From Pseudomonadota bacterium (GTDB taxonomy: Bacteria > Pseudomonadota > Gammaproteobacteria > Steroidobacterales > Steroidobacteraceae): a DNA stretch of 64,000 bases. The notes under the pieces were generated by a model. The model saw only the letters and a program-made list of their open reading frames with translations. It searched no databases and was not told the origin of the DNA. Positions 37,801 to 45,762 of the stretch are shown piece after piece. The stretch lies in NCBI GenBank assembly GCA_037200975.1, contig JBBCGI010000001.1:372001-436000 (forward strand). Reading direction: 5' to 3'. The first letter of the stretch is position 1; every line of letters begins with the position of its first letter. The translations under genes were made by a program, and so were the position numbers.

Positions 37801-38760
37801 GATTTCGCAGCCCTGCGGATGATGTTTGCGCAGCGACTCGGCAGTTTCGCGGATCTCGCGCTCACCGCTCAGGAACACGAGGATGTCGCCCGCGTTCGCG
37901 CGCCATAATTCGTCGACCGCCGCGAGGATGGCCGCCTGTTCGTCCGCTGCAGTCTCATCGTCCTCTTCGTCGAGCTCGACGGCGCGGTAACGCAGTTCGA
38001 CTGGATAGCTGCGGCCCGACACGTTGATGATCGGTGCATCACCGAAGTGCCGCGAAAAGCGCTCCGGATCGATCGTCGCCGACGTGATCACGAGTTTGAG
38101 ATCCGGCCGTTTCGGCAGCAGCCACTTGAGATAGCCGAGCAGGAAATCGATGTTGAGCGAACGCTCGTGCGCTTCGTCGACGATGATCGTGTCGTACGCA
38201 TCGAAGAACCGGTCGCCCTGCGTCTCGGCCAGCAGGATGCCGTCGGTCATGACTTTGATGAGTCCTTCCGGACGGCTGTGGTCCTGGAAGCGCAGCTTGT
38301 ATCCGACCAATTGCCCGAGCGGGGTCTTGAGCTCCTCGGCGATGCGCGCCGCCACCGCGCGCGCCGCGATACGCCGCGGCTGCGTATGGCCGATGATGCC
38401 CGCGACACCGCGTCCGGCTTCGAGGCAGATCTTCGGCAGCTGCGTCGTCTTGCCGGAACCCGTTTCGCCGCACAGGATGACGACCGGATGTTGTTCGATC
38501 GCGCGCCGGATTTCGTCGCGGTTCGCCGAGATCGGCAGATCTTCGGGGTATGAGATCGCAGGCACACTGGCCGCGCGCGCCGCACGCGCCGCGGCAGAGG
38601 CCGCGAACTTCGCGGCGAGCGCCGCCTCGGCGGCGGCCACGTCGTTGCCGCGCAGGCGATCGGCACGCAGGCGGTCGCGCTCGCGGCGCAGACGAAACTG
38701 GTCGCGACGCAGACAGGCGTCGAGAGAAAGTTCGGGAGAGACGGGATCCGGCGGATTCAT
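34864..38760 (-). CDS. hrpA: ATP-dependent RNA helicase HrpA
   Basis: A 1298-residue DEAH-box helicase, the E. coli length (1300). The Walker A motif GETGSGKTT is near residue 97, the DEAH box DEAHERSLN near 193, followed by SATID and the motif VI block ANQRSGRCGRVAPG. The C-terminal DUF3418 region is present. HrpA acts on mRNA and stalled ribosomes. It stands alone, convergent with rluE. Confidence 0.96.
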   Translation of the reverse strand: MNPPDPVSPELSLDACLRRDQFRLRRERDRLRADRLRGNDVAAAEAALAAKFAASAAARAARAASVPAISYPEDLPISANRDEIRRAIEQHPVVILCGETGSGKTTQLPKICLEAGRGVAGIIGHTQPRRIAARAVAARIAEELKTPLGQLVGYKLRFQDHSRPEGLIKVMTDGILLAETQGDRFFDAYDTIIVDEAHERSLNIDFLLGYLKWLLPKRPDLKLVITSATIDPERFSRHFGDAPIINVSGRSYPVELRYRAVELDEEDDETAADEQAAILAAVDELWRANAGDILVFLSGEREIRETAESLRKHHPQGCEILPLYSRLSQEEQQRVFRPSGRRRVVLSTNVAETSLTVPGIRAVIDTGVARISRYSHRSRLQRLPIEKISQASANQRSGRCGRVAPGIAIRLYSEQDFLARPDFTEPEIQRTNLAAVILQMHALKLGDIEAFPFVEPPDGRMVRDGQRTLNELNALSDDGKLTDIGRQLARLPLDPRLGRMLLAGAQEHCLEEVAIIASALSVPDPRDRPADKQTQADQKHALFRDEQSDFLSLLKLWRAWTEQRENLSRAKLRGWCKENFLSYLRLTEWHDVHAQVMEVVKGELALKMNTQPAQYDALHRALLAGLLSQVAQRKEQAEYLSASGTKVFIHPGSGQFKSRPAWIVSAEQVQTTKVYARTVARVETAWIEQAGAHLVKRHHYDPHWERRAGRASIYERTTLFGLTLSTDRRVPYERVDPKAARELFIRHALVLMEYDSRAPFLANNRQLLDDTEYQQQKGRRVDLLVDEEQLYAFFDARVPEGISTSAAFERWRREAEAKDPKVLFLTERDISGSDEALEAERFPDHVSAGPVVVQLRYRFEPGHEDDGVSALIPLHVLNQLPEEPFAWLVPGLFDEKIEALVRSLPKNLRVHFVPVPEAVARVMPLLEYGLGSLHVQLAAALLRTAGVPVPPDAFREDLLPAHLRMNFLLLDDADKVVARSRSLAELRNRHSGVSEQVYAKQSQLITGEKSWTFGELAERQEAAQGVRQQVGFPALVDEGATVGLRVFATPPEARMSHERGTTRLIRLVMARDLKPLRRDLAVNVQGEMVYRTLAAHPLLNPDLVAGRDLREDLLDRIVMTVFLAGREPLRNAAAFDERIANSRGGIGIPVQEISRSVQASLERLFRIQSALAKEPQSTADDIRSQLSWLVPAGFLLLTPWHRLQEYPRYLQAIEQRLEKAPRDPRRDAQLAAEVAPLETRYRAQVKAERGLKPPSADEYRWMLEEFRVSLFAQQLKTRMPISARRLDDAWTERERSPS

Positions 38761-38885
38761 GGGCGCGGGCGCGAGCCCTGGGCGCGTGACTTATCGGGGC
38801 CGCGAGTCTACCGGGTCCGCGCGATTGCGGTCACGGCGTGGCTTCGCGGCCGCTCGAAGCGCAAGGCCCCTTCCCGCCCCCTGAA

Positions 38886-39260
38886 CTACCAGAAGGATCC
38901 GTCCTTCCGATTGCGCACCGCGCGGAGACTGAACTTCGCCATCCGACGAATCAGGCTTTCCGGCACTGGCTCATCGTAGGGAATCTTGAGCATGTTCCTG
39001 GTGGTGCTGTGGTTTGCCAGCTCTTCGCGGAAGGCCGCCATGACCTGCGCCATTGGCGCGAAACTCAAGTGCGCCTTATGCGCGGAAAACGCGAACAGGA
39101 ATCTTGGCTCCACGAAGAAAGGTGTTCCCCACTTGATCGCCTCTTCTGCTTTCGGCGCCACGCTTTTGAGAATCGCATATACCTTGCGCAAGTGCGGCTG
39201 GCCCGCGCGTGGGGCGGCACGGATGTATTCGTCAATGCTGGTGGGACGCTTGCTCGCCAT
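38886..39260 (-). CDS. DUF1801 protein (YdhG/YjbR-like)
   Basis: A 124-residue DUF1801 protein: SIDEYIRAAPRAGQPHLRKV at the N-terminus, EEAIKWGTPFFVE, and the closing IPYDEPVPESLIRRMAKF. The function is unknown. It is divergent from a second DUF1801 gene only 41 bp away. Confidence 0.87.
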   Translation of the reverse strand: MASKRPTSIDEYIRAAPRAGQPHLRKVYAILKSVAPKAEEAIKWGTPFFVEPRFLFAFSAHKAHLSFAPMAQVMAAFREELANHSTTRNMLKIPYDEPVPESLIRRMAKFSLRAVRNRKDGSFW

Positions 39261-39301
39261 ACGTTTTGCTATTGTCGCCGTAAATCCGGAGCATCGGAAT
39301 C

Positions 39302-39739
39302 ATGCCAGCAAAACCCGCATCTGACACGGCCGCCGCCGCGAAGAACATCACGAAGAAAATCGCGGAGCTCGACGACTGGCGCGGCGAAACGCTCGCCGCG
39401 GTCCGCAAGCTCATCCACGAGGCGGATCCCAGCGTCCAGGAAGAATGGAAGTGGATGGGGACGCCCGTGTGGTCTCACGACGGCATCATTTGCACGGGCG
39501 AAACCTATAAGCAGGTGGTCAAGCTCACGTTCGCACGCGGCGCCGCCCTTCCCGATCCCAAGAAGCTCTTCAATTCGAGCCTGGAGGGGAACGTGCGCCG
39601 GGCCATCGACATTCGCGAGGGCGGGAAACTCGATGCCGCTGCATTCAAGAAATTGATCAAGGCCGCCGCCGCCGCGAATTCGGACGTACTCGCCCGACGT
39701 GCGGCATCGAAGAAGAAACGGAAAGGCAGCGCAAAATAG
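39302..39739 (+). CDS. DUF1801 protein
   Basis: A 145-residue DUF1801 protein of a different subgroup: DWRGETLAAVRKLIHEADP, EEWKWMGTPVWSHDGIICTGE and LTFARGAALPDPKKLFNSSL. It has a Lys-rich tail (SKKKRKGSAK). It lies head-to-head with the other DUF1801 gene and its stop abuts the convergent GST stop. Confidence 0.87.
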   Translation: MPAKPASDTAAAAKNITKKIAELDDWRGETLAAVRKLIHEADPSVQEEWKWMGTPVWSHDGIICTGETYKQVVKLTFARGAALPDPKKLFNSSLEGNVRRAIDIREGGKLDAAAFKKLIKAAAAANSDVLARRAASKKKRKGSAK

Positions 39740-40384
39740 CTAGTCGCGGTCTGGCGCCCCGAGCGGAAAGTAATTTCGATACGGCCGCGCTTCATCCACG
39801 GCGCGGGCGACGGATGGATGGGCCAGCAATCTCGCGCGATACGCCCGCAGGTGCGTGAGCCCCGCGGAAATCTCATGCGCCCAATCCGCGTAGAACAGGG
39901 ACGGGGCCGCGGCGCAATCCGCCAATGTGAGCCCATCGCCCACGGCCCATATGCGGCCCGCGAGCCGTTGATCGAGCCATGCGTAAACCCGGTCGAGCAG
40001 ACCGCGTGCCTCGTTCACACCGTAGGGATCGCGATCGGGCTCCGGCCGGCGCTGGTCGAGAACTATCTTCTGCATGTAGTTCATGACGTAGTTGTCGAAG
40101 ATGCGATCGAACATTCGGACTTCGATGCCCGCGTCGCCTGGCGGAATCAGCCGTACGCGCCCGGGGTGATGCAAATCCAGATGCTCGATGATCGTGCTGG
40201 CCTCGAGTACGGTGTGTTCGCCATCCACGAGGACCGGGAAGCGTTTGAGCGGCCAGAGCGACGCGAGCTCCGCGTTCGCGGCAGCGTCTTCGAGACTGCG
40301 GTACTCGAATGACGTCGCATTCTCGTAGAGAGCGATCAACACCTTCTGGCTGTATGACGAAAAAGGGTGGGCGTAGAGCTTCAT
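39740..40384 (-). CDS. Glutathione S-transferase family protein
   Basis: A 214-residue GST. The N-terminal thioredoxin fold starts MKLYAHPFSSYSQKVLIAL, with a serine where the catalytic residue is expected, and has the cis-proline block FPVLVDGEHTVLEASTIIEHL. The all-helical C-terminal domain includes WAVGDGLTLADCAAAPSLF. I chose ATG 40384; the 26 upstream codons of the open frame look unrelated. The substrate is unknown. Confidence 0.88.
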   Translation of the reverse strand: MKLYAHPFSSYSQKVLIALYENATSFEYRSLEDAAANAELASLWPLKRFPVLVDGEHTVLEASTIIEHLDLHHPGRVRLIPPGDAGIEVRMFDRIFDNYVMNYMQKIVLDQRRPEPDRDPYGVNEARGLLDRVYAWLDQRLAGRIWAVGDGLTLADCAAAPSLFYADWAHEISAGLTHLRAYRARLLAHPSVARAVDEARPYRNYFPLGAPDRD

Positions 40385-40488
40385 CGAATTTTCCTCGAGG
40401 CGCGAAACGGTAACGGTCGAGTGTAGCGTCGCGGCTGCGGCGAGATTGGCCAGGGGTTTCATCCCTCACGCGTACGCTCCTGCGATCG

Positions 40489-40992
40489 TCAGGCGCCGAG
40501 CTGGAATTCTTTCCGTAGTTCGTCACGTGCGCCGCGCAACGCGGCGTCGAGTTGTGGGAACTCAATGTCCACACTGTCAATGATTTCCTTCGCCTTGGCG
40601 CGATTCCCGAGCCGAAGCTCCGCCTCCGCTTGCCCGAGGCGTACTACAGGCTGGGGCAACACTCCCGCCACCCTCCCGTATTCCAGAGCAGCTTGCGACC
40701 ATTCCTCCGCACAACTGTAGTAGTACGCCAGATACCACCTGGCCGTCGCATTCTCGGTGTTCTTCAAGTACGACTTCATGTGAACAATGGCCCGCTTGAA
40801 GGCCTGCATCTCTGCCCACAGCTGTGCCTGACGCAGGTGATAACCCTCCGGCGTCAAGCCGACCAGCCAGTATTGCAACTCCGTATATGCCAGCCGGAAA
40901 CAGCACCAAGCCCGCGTTTTGGGAGAAACGTTTGGGAATTCTTCGCGCGGCATCTTGACACCTACCGGCTGGAGCGAAGGATGAAGTCGCAC
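40489..40992 (-). CDS. TPR-like hypothetical protein
   Basis: A protein of 154-167 residues with a tetratricopeptide-like pattern: AFKRAIVHMKSYLKNTENATARWYLAYYYSC, then WSQAALEYGRVAGVLPQPVVRL and GQAEAELRLGNRAKAKEII. The start may be ATG 40992 or 40953 (MPREEFP). It is AT-richer than the genes before it and lies between the core and the integron array. No function can be assigned. Confidence 0.65.
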   Translation of the reverse strand: MRLHPSLQPVGVKMPREEFPNVSPKTRAWCCFRLAYTELQYWLVGLTPEGYHLRQAQLWAEMQAFKRAIVHMKSYLKNTENATARWYLAYYYSCAEEWSQAALEYGRVAGVLPQPVVRLGQAEAELRLGNRAKAKEIIDSVDIEFPQLDAALRGARDELRKEFQLGA

Positions 40993-41017
40993 CCGTGCGT
41001 GGCAGTCAGAAGGTGCA

Positions 41018-41593
41018 TTAGCGATTCTCGGTAGTCGGAGGTTCTAAAGAAGCAGGCTGCAACCATCTGGAGTGTTTTCGGACAATTTCCAGGTAGAGGC
41101 GCTGAAAGTCAGGGTGGCCGCGAGGAATCCTCGTCATAAGACCGACACGATCCAGAAAGAAGGCTTCAAACTCGCCAGGCGAGAGGGTGATCAACACTCG
41201 AACTGGCTTGTCGTCAGAACTTCCCTGCGCGTGCGGTGTATTGCGAGGGACGTGAGTGTAGGAACCCGCACCCAAGCGGTAAGTCTTGCCGGGAAGTCGC
41301 AGCTCCAGCGTCCCTTCCAAAACGTAGAACGTTTCATCCATGTCAGGATGCATGTGAGGAGGCGTCTTGTACGCAGGAGACTCGTTGAGTTCCAGCACGG
41401 AGTAACGGCCGCCTGTGCTCTCGGCGGACGCCAATATACGCAACCTACCGGCGTCGTAAGTGAGCCATAGCGCCACCTCGGCTGAGACAACCACCGGTGT
41501 CTCTGTAAATGGTGGTTCCGTTGCGAATACTTGCGTCGGAAGCGTGCTGGCAAGAAGCGCCGAGATTGCGATGTGGAAGGCTACGACGTGCAT
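41018..41593 (-). CDS. Exported cupin-domain protein
   Basis: A 191-residue protein with a signal peptide (MHVVAFHIAISALLASTLPT ending near FATE) and one cupin barrel: PHMHPDMDETFYVLEGTLEL (metal-type His and Glu) and PRNTPHAQGSSDDKPVRVLI. It lies 5 bp beyond the last, degenerate attC (41599-41686) and has no attC of its own, so it may be an old fixed cassette or flanking chromosome. The enzyme activity is unknown. Confidence 0.78.
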   Translation of the reverse strand: MHVVAFHIAISALLASTLPTQVFATEPPFTETPVVVSAEVALWLTYDAGRLRILASAESTGGRYSVLELNESPAYKTPPHMHPDMDETFYVLEGTLELRLPGKTYRLGAGSYTHVPRNTPHAQGSSDDKPVRVLITLSPGEFEAFFLDRVGLMTRIPRGHPDFQRLYLEIVRKHSRWLQPASLEPPTTENR

Positions 41594-41598
41594 ATGCG

Positions 41599-41686
41599 GC
41601 CTAAAGTTTGAGCTGACCGCCGCAAACGCTGCTGTATGAGCCAGGTACTTTATATCTCACGCGTCTGCTCCAGTGATTTGTTAGGC
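41599..41686 (-). repeat. attC 1 (distal, degenerate)
   Basis: Boxes GCCTAAA (41599-41605) and GTTAGGC (41680-41686). The recombining core has lost its final C and the centre is diverged, consistent with an old terminal site. It belongs to the acetyltransferase cassette. Confidence 0.8.
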
Positions 41687-41687
41687 G

Positions 41688-42290
41688 TCATCGCGGTCCG
41701 TGCGACAGAAACATACACCACAGGGTTGCGCTCCCGAGGCTTCCGCGGCCGGTCTCCGAAAAGCCGGCGCGCTCATAGAACCCGAGATTCGACTCCTGCG
41801 CCGTCTCGAGGTAGACGCCAGAAGAAAGCGGATCACGGGCCGAAAGGCCGCAGAACGACCGTAGCAGCTGCGTCCCGATGCCGCGGCCATGCGAATCTGG
41901 GTCTACTCCGATCACACCAAGATAGTAGTGCGGAGCCGCTGGCTTACCCTTGCTAGCAATCTCGTCGTAGATCGCCATGCGATCGCTCAGTCCGGGAATA
42001 GCTTTCTCAAAGCGATCCCAGTCTTCCGTAAGGCTTGTTGGCCATCTGGGGTGTACAGTTGCATAGCCCATCGCTGCTCCATGAATGGCAGCGGTGTTCC
42101 GGGCCACAAGGACCGGCATATTGAGCGCGATGCGTGCACGCATCAGCAGCGAGAAGAATTGAGTCACGCGTTCCTGGTAGCCCTGACTGGTCTGCAGCAG
42201 GAATCCGGTGATCGGATCCTGTGCGAAAGCAGTGGTCAAGCAGCCCACGGCTTCGTCGAGATCGGAGCGGGATGCGGGGGTGATTTTCAT
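41688..42290 (-). CDS. Cassette gene: GNAT-family N-acetyltransferase
   Basis: A 200-residue acetyltransferase: AVGCLTTAFAQDPITGFLL at the N-terminus, the acetyl-CoA block LGVIGVDPDSHGRGIGTQLL (Gly-rich loop HGRGIG), and YLETAQESNLGFYERAGFSE. The stop lies 1 bp from attC 1. It is the most distal clear cassette. Acetyltransferases are common integron cargo; whether this one modifies a drug or another small molecule cannot be told. Confidence 0.85.
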   Translation of the reverse strand: MKITPASRSDLDEAVGCLTTAFAQDPITGFLLQTSQGYQERVTQFFSLLMRARIALNMPVLVARNTAAIHGAAMGYATVHPRWPTSLTEDWDRFEKAIPGLSDRMAIYDEIASKGKPAAPHYYLGVIGVDPDSHGRGIGTQLLRSFCGLSARDPLSSGVYLETAQESNLGFYERAGFSETGRGSLGSATLWCMFLSHGPR

Positions 42291-42293
42291 GAC

Positions 42294-42381
42294 GCCTGGC
42301 GGTTGAGCTGAGCGGCGCGCGCACCGACCCTCGGGCTTCGCACTTTATCCTTCACACGTCCGCTCCAGTAATTTGTTAACC
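42294..42381 (-). repeat. attC 2 (degenerate)
   Basis: Boxes GCCTGGC and GTTAACC (42375-42381) are both altered, while the GGTTGAGCTGAGCGG and CCGCTCCAG boxes remain. Probably poorly recombinable. Confidence 0.78.
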
Positions 42382-42382
42382 G

Positions 42383-42712
42383 TCAAGAGCCTGACAAGAT
42401 TGCCGACACAACCTCGGCTCCATTGAGTTTGATGTCACAGCCCATTTCACCCATCGTCGAAGGGGCCACAGCGATCATTCGCTGATCCTTCGCATCCGCC
42501 GAGAACTTTCGACTGTCAATTATCGACTTTTGGTCAACGCCATGGCGAGCGGCGATTTGTGCAACCTGGGCAACTGGCGTGCCGGGGCGAAGTTCACCGC
42601 AAAATGACCGCAGTCGATGTGTGTCCCACACGAAGTAGATCGAGTAGACAGCCATGGGCAGAACGAAGATGGTACCCAGGACGACGAGACTTGGCCTGAC
42701 GGTGAGGCGCAT
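42383..42712 (-). CDS. Cassette gene: small membrane-anchored hypothetical protein
   Basis: 109 residues with one N-terminal membrane segment (SLVVLGTIFVLPMAVYSIYF) and a soluble part with LRPGTPVAQVAQIAARHGVD, which resembles the helix-turn of SmpA/BamE-like folds, though not convincingly. A unique cysteine-containing segment GEMGCDIKLNG is near the end. The function is unknown. It lies between attC 2 and attC 3. Confidence 0.65.
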   Translation of the reverse strand: MRLTVRPSLVVLGTIFVLPMAVYSIYFVWDTHRLRSFCGELRPGTPVAQVAQIAARHGVDQKSIIDSRKFSADAKDQRMIAVAPSTMGEMGCDIKLNGAEVVSAILSGS

Positions 42713-42719
42713 GAGTGAC

Positions 42720-42807
42720 GACTAACAGTTGAGCGGCGCGGCGCGCGCGCCAGCGTCTGAGCTTGGTACTTTATCTTGCACGCGTCCGCTCCATTGATTT
42801 GTTAGAG
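42720..42807 (-). repeat. attC 3
   Basis: Boxes ending CTAAC (to 42726) and GTTAGAG (42801-42807); two bases are missing in the first inner box (GTTGAGCGG). It is the attC of the IS-split DUF805 cassette. Confidence 0.85.
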
Positions 42808-43109
42808 CGCACATTCTGCTACGGCTTCGGCCCATACCTGTTTGGACCGTTCGTGCCGGGCCAAGACATGAATAGCACCGCTACAACCAGTGTTACGAGA
42901 TACGCATAGATAGGCCCGTAGCGCGCAAGGAGCAACTTTAAACCCAAAGTTGCGCCCCATATCACAAGAAGCCACCAGCCGGAGAGGCCCACATCATGCA
43001 GCCGCTTAGTAGTCATAACGAACATTGGCCACAATGTAAGCAATAGAAACGCGACGAACACGACTAATGCCGACTCGGGATTTCGCGCCAAGAAAACGCC
43101 CAGGATCAT

Positions 43110-43117
43110 ACTAGTTA
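43110..43117. repeat. Target site duplication of IS66 element, left copy
   Basis: ACTAGTTA, repeated at 45570-45577. IS66-family elements make 8-bp duplications. Confidence 0.92.
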
Positions 43118-43150
43118 GTAAGCGTCCGGTCTGGGCGCATTGACACGCGA

Positions 43151-44671
43151 TCAGGCGGCGAGCTTGAGCTCAGGTAGTTCGGCGGCGATGGCCCATGGCA
43201 GGAGTTCATCGACGTGGTTGATCGGATGCTCGGGCAGGCGTTCGAACAGGTAGCGCAGATACGCCTCGATGTTCAAGCTGTTGAGCTGCGCGGTCGCGAT
43301 GAGCGAGTAGATCCCGGCAGCACGCTCGCCGCCATCATCGCAGCCGGCAAAGAGCCAGTTCTTGCGCCCGAGCGCGACCGTGCGCAAGGATCGCTCCGCC
43401 GCGTTGTTGTCGATCTCGATGCGCCCGTCGTCGCGATAACGCGTGAGCGCCGTCCAGCGCGAGAGCGTGTAACGGATCGCGAGCGCGAACTGGCTCTTCT
43501 GGGCGACCTTCGACAACTGCTCGTGCAGCCAGGCGTGCAAGGCGTGGAGTGCGGGACCGGCGCGGGCCTGGCGTACTTCTCGACGTTGATCGGGCGGCGA
43601 GCCTCGGATCTCATCCTCGATTGCGTAGAGTTCGCCGATGCGCGCGAGCGCTTCGGCGGCGACGGGAGAGCCGTTCGCGGCGTGCAAGTCGAAGAACTTG
43701 CGCCGCGCGTGCGCCCAGCAAGCCGCCTCGATCAGCGGATCTTTGGGTCGGTCGTACAGTCCCTTGAACCCGGCATATCCGTCGGCCTGCAGGACTCCGA
43801 CGAACGTAGTTAGGTGAGCGTTGGGCCGCTCGGCTTTACGATCCGGCGAGTAGCGCATGAGCACCGCTGGCGGCTCTGTGGATCCGGCAGGCCGATCATC
43901 GCGCACGTAAGTCCACAGCCGTCCTTGCTTGGTCGTGCCACGACCAGGGGCCAGAACCGGCACCGGCGTGTCGTCGGCGTGCAGCTTCTCGGCCGACAAC
44001 ACGTAGCGGCCCAGTGCCTCGAGGAGCGGCGAGAGCAACTCGCTTGCGCCTCCGACCCAGTCGGCGAGCGTTGAACGGTCCAGATCGATCCCATCGCGGG
44101 CAAAGATCTGGCTCTGCCGATACAGCGGCAGATGATCGGCATACTTGGATACCAGGACGTGTGCGAGCATCCCGGGACCGGCAAGGCCTCGGGCAATCGG
44201 ACGAGCAGGAGCCGGTGCCTGCACGAGCTTCTCGCACTTCACGCACGAGAACTTCGGCCGCACGTGACGGATGACTTTGTAGCGCTCCGAGATCCACTCG
44301 ATCATCTCGGCGACGTCTTCGCCTGCGGGGCGCAGCGCGCCGCCGCACTCCGGGCAGGCGCAGGCGCTCTCGTGCACGATCGACTCGCGCGGCAGATGCT
44401 CGGGAAGCGGCCGGCGCACGGGCTTGACCGCCGGCTCCTTCGGGGGCGGTTGCGTGTGCGCGGGACGGGCGGCGAGCTGCGACTCCAGATCCTCGAGCCG
44501 AAGCTGCATCTGCAAGAGCTCCCGGTCGGCTTGTTCTGAGGATCGGCCGTACTTCTGGCGCTTGAGCACCGCGATCTCGAAGCGCAGCTTCTCGAGCTCG
44601 AGTGCCTGGGTGAGCGCGAAGGTCGTGAGAGTCTCGAGATCCTTCGGCAGTTGCTCGCGTGTGAGCGCCAT
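43151..44671 (-). CDS. tnpC: IS66 transposase TnpC
   Basis: The 506-residue IS66 DDE transposase: N-terminal coiled-coil region (ALELEKLRFEIAVLKRQKYG), zinc-finger-like CACPECGGALRP and CVKCEKLVQAP, catalytic core with LHADDTPVPVL, GVLQADGYAGFKGLY, CWAHARRKF and the late DNNAAERSLR, and a C-terminal FAGCDDGGERAAGIYSLI. Length and domains are complete. Confidence 0.96.
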   Translation of the reverse strand: MALTREQLPKDLETLTTFALTQALELEKLRFEIAVLKRQKYGRSSEQADRELLQMQLRLEDLESQLAARPAHTQPPPKEPAVKPVRRPLPEHLPRESIVHESACACPECGGALRPAGEDVAEMIEWISERYKVIRHVRPKFSCVKCEKLVQAPAPARPIARGLAGPGMLAHVLVSKYADHLPLYRQSQIFARDGIDLDRSTLADWVGGASELLSPLLEALGRYVLSAEKLHADDTPVPVLAPGRGTTKQGRLWTYVRDDRPAGSTEPPAVLMRYSPDRKAERPNAHLTTFVGVLQADGYAGFKGLYDRPKDPLIEAACWAHARRKFFDLHAANGSPVAAEALARIGELYAIEDEIRGSPPDQRREVRQARAGPALHALHAWLHEQLSKVAQKSQFALAIRYTLSRWTALTRYRDDGRIEIDNNAAERSLRTVALGRKNWLFAGCDDGGERAAGIYSLIATAQLNSLNIEAYLRYLFERLPEHPINHVDELLPWAIAAELPELKLAA

Positions 44672-44716
44672 GGGTGCGCATGATACCGCACCCGATCGAC
44701 AGTGGCTAACTACTTA

Positions 44717-45064
44717 TCACACCGCCAGCGTCGGCTCGTACGTGCGCTCGATACGCCGCCAGTCGATCCCTTCCAGCAGCATCGACAGCTGCGCGCCGGT
44801 CAAGTTGACCGAGCCATGGGTTGCCTGCGGCCATACGAACCGGCCGCGCTCAAGTCGTTTGGCAAAAAGACACATCCCATCACCGCTCCACCACAGGATC
44901 TTCACCCGATCGCCCGCTCGGCCACGAAACACAAACAGCTGTCCGGAGAACGGATCCTCGGCGAGTTGCTCCTGCACGCTTGCAGCAAGGCCGTCGAACC
45001 CTTTACGCATGTCAGTGGCGCCGGCGGCCAGCCACACCTTCACTCCCGCCGGCAGCGCGATCAT
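44717..45064 (-). CDS. tnpB: IS66 accessory protein TnpB
   Basis: The 115-residue IS66 Orf2 protein: KVWLAAGATDMRKGFDGLAA, FVFRGRAGDRVKILWW and FAKRLERGRFVWP. The start ATG 45064 overlaps the tnpA stop (ATGA). It is required with TnpA for IS66 transposition; the exact role is unclear. Confidence 0.94.
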   Translation of the reverse strand: MIALPAGVKVWLAAGATDMRKGFDGLAASVQEQLAEDPFSGQLFVFRGRAGDRVKILWWSGDGMCLFAKRLERGRFVWPQATHGSVNLTGAQLSMLLEGIDWRRIERTYEPTLAV

Positions 45065-45474
45065 CGACGAGAAGCCCACTCGAGGATGTGGGTGAGCGTC
45101 GCGGGCGGGATCTCGCCGTGTAATCGCACGCTCACGGCGCCCGCGAACGCGATCTCGACACAGATGGGAGTCTGCGCTGCGGGAACCTTGGCGCGCGTCG
45201 TCGCCGGTGCCGTTGCCCGCTCGCTCGGCGTCAGCGTCGGCATCGTCACCTTCACCGGCAGCAGCCGCGGCCCCATCTCGCGCTGGCGCTCGAGCAATCC
45301 GCGCCGGTGCAGTCGTCGCCATCCAAACACCAGGTTGGCGTTCACGCCGTTACGAAGCGCCACCGCCGCAACCGACGCACCAGGCCGGCTCGCTTCTTCG
45401 ACAATCCGCAGCTTCTCTTGCACTGATCGAAACTGACGCTTGCCGCCTTGCTCACTCTTGCTCGAAGTGTCCAT
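45061..45474 (-). CDS. tnpA: IS66 accessory protein TnpA
   Basis: A 137-residue protein with an N-terminal helix-turn-helix (RSVQEKLRIVEEASRPGASV, then RNGVNANLVFGWRRL) typical of IS66 Orf1. I start at the Met in MDTSSKSEQG (45474); the upstream ATG at 45507 is also possible. First gene of the element, overlapping tnpB. Confidence 0.9.
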   Translation of the reverse strand: MDTSSKSEQGGKRQFRSVQEKLRIVEEASRPGASVAAVALRNGVNANLVFGWRRLHRRGLLERQREMGPRLLPVKVTMPTLTPSERATAPATTRAKVPAAQTPICVEIAFAGAVSVRLHGEIPPATLTHILEWASRR

Positions 45475-45569
45475 CTGGGCTCCAAGTGGACACGACCTCC
45501 GTGCCACTCATCGCCCCATCATGCGTCGACGCGATCGATCTCAAGAGTGTGCCCAGACCGGACGCTTAC

Positions 45570-45577
45570 ACTAGTTA
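45570..45577. repeat. Target site duplication of IS66 element, right copy
   Basis: ACTAGTTA, matching 43110-43117. Confidence 0.92.
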
Positions 45578-45674
45578 GGAAAAGCGGAACAAAAAAGAAG
45601 AAGTTGTAGGAAAGGCGCCCAGCGCGGCCGTTGGGTGATAAATAAAGACGACGAATGTACGTCATGCGTGCGCG

Positions 45675-45762
45675 CTCTAACGGTTGAGCTGAGCCACGCA
45701 CATGCCGACCCCTGCACTTGGCACTTTATCCCTCACGCGTCCGCTCCAGCGATTTGTTAGGC
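45675..45762 (-). repeat. attC 4
   Basis: Boxes CTCTAAC (45675-45681) and GTTAGGC (45756-45762); the centre reads GCCACGCACATGCCGACCCC, more diverged than most. Confidence 0.9.

Larger units (their letters stand above)
43118..45569 (-). mobile_element. IS66-family insertion sequence, complete
   Basis: 2452 bp bounded by inverted repeats starting GTAAGCGTCCGGTCTGGGC (19 identical bases, then one mismatch and CA) at 43118-43139 and 45548-45569, with an 8-bp target duplication. It carries the three IS66 genes tnpA, tnpB and tnpC in order on the minus strand. All three frames are open, so the element looks recently inserted and potentially active. Confidence 0.95.
42819..45665 (-). pseudogene. 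Cassette gene: DUF805 membrane protein split by IS66
   Basis: The N-terminal 32 codons (start ATG 45665, MTYIRRLYLSPNGRAGRLSY) lie right of the IS66 element and the C-terminal 96 codons (43109-42819) left of it. Removing the IS and one copy of the 8-bp duplication rejoins the frame exactly (…PLFLTS then MILGVF…), giving a 128-residue DUF805 protein with the hallmark TTKRLHDVGLSGWWLL. So one transposition inactivated an otherwise intact cassette gene; no further damage is visible. Confidence 0.9.
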
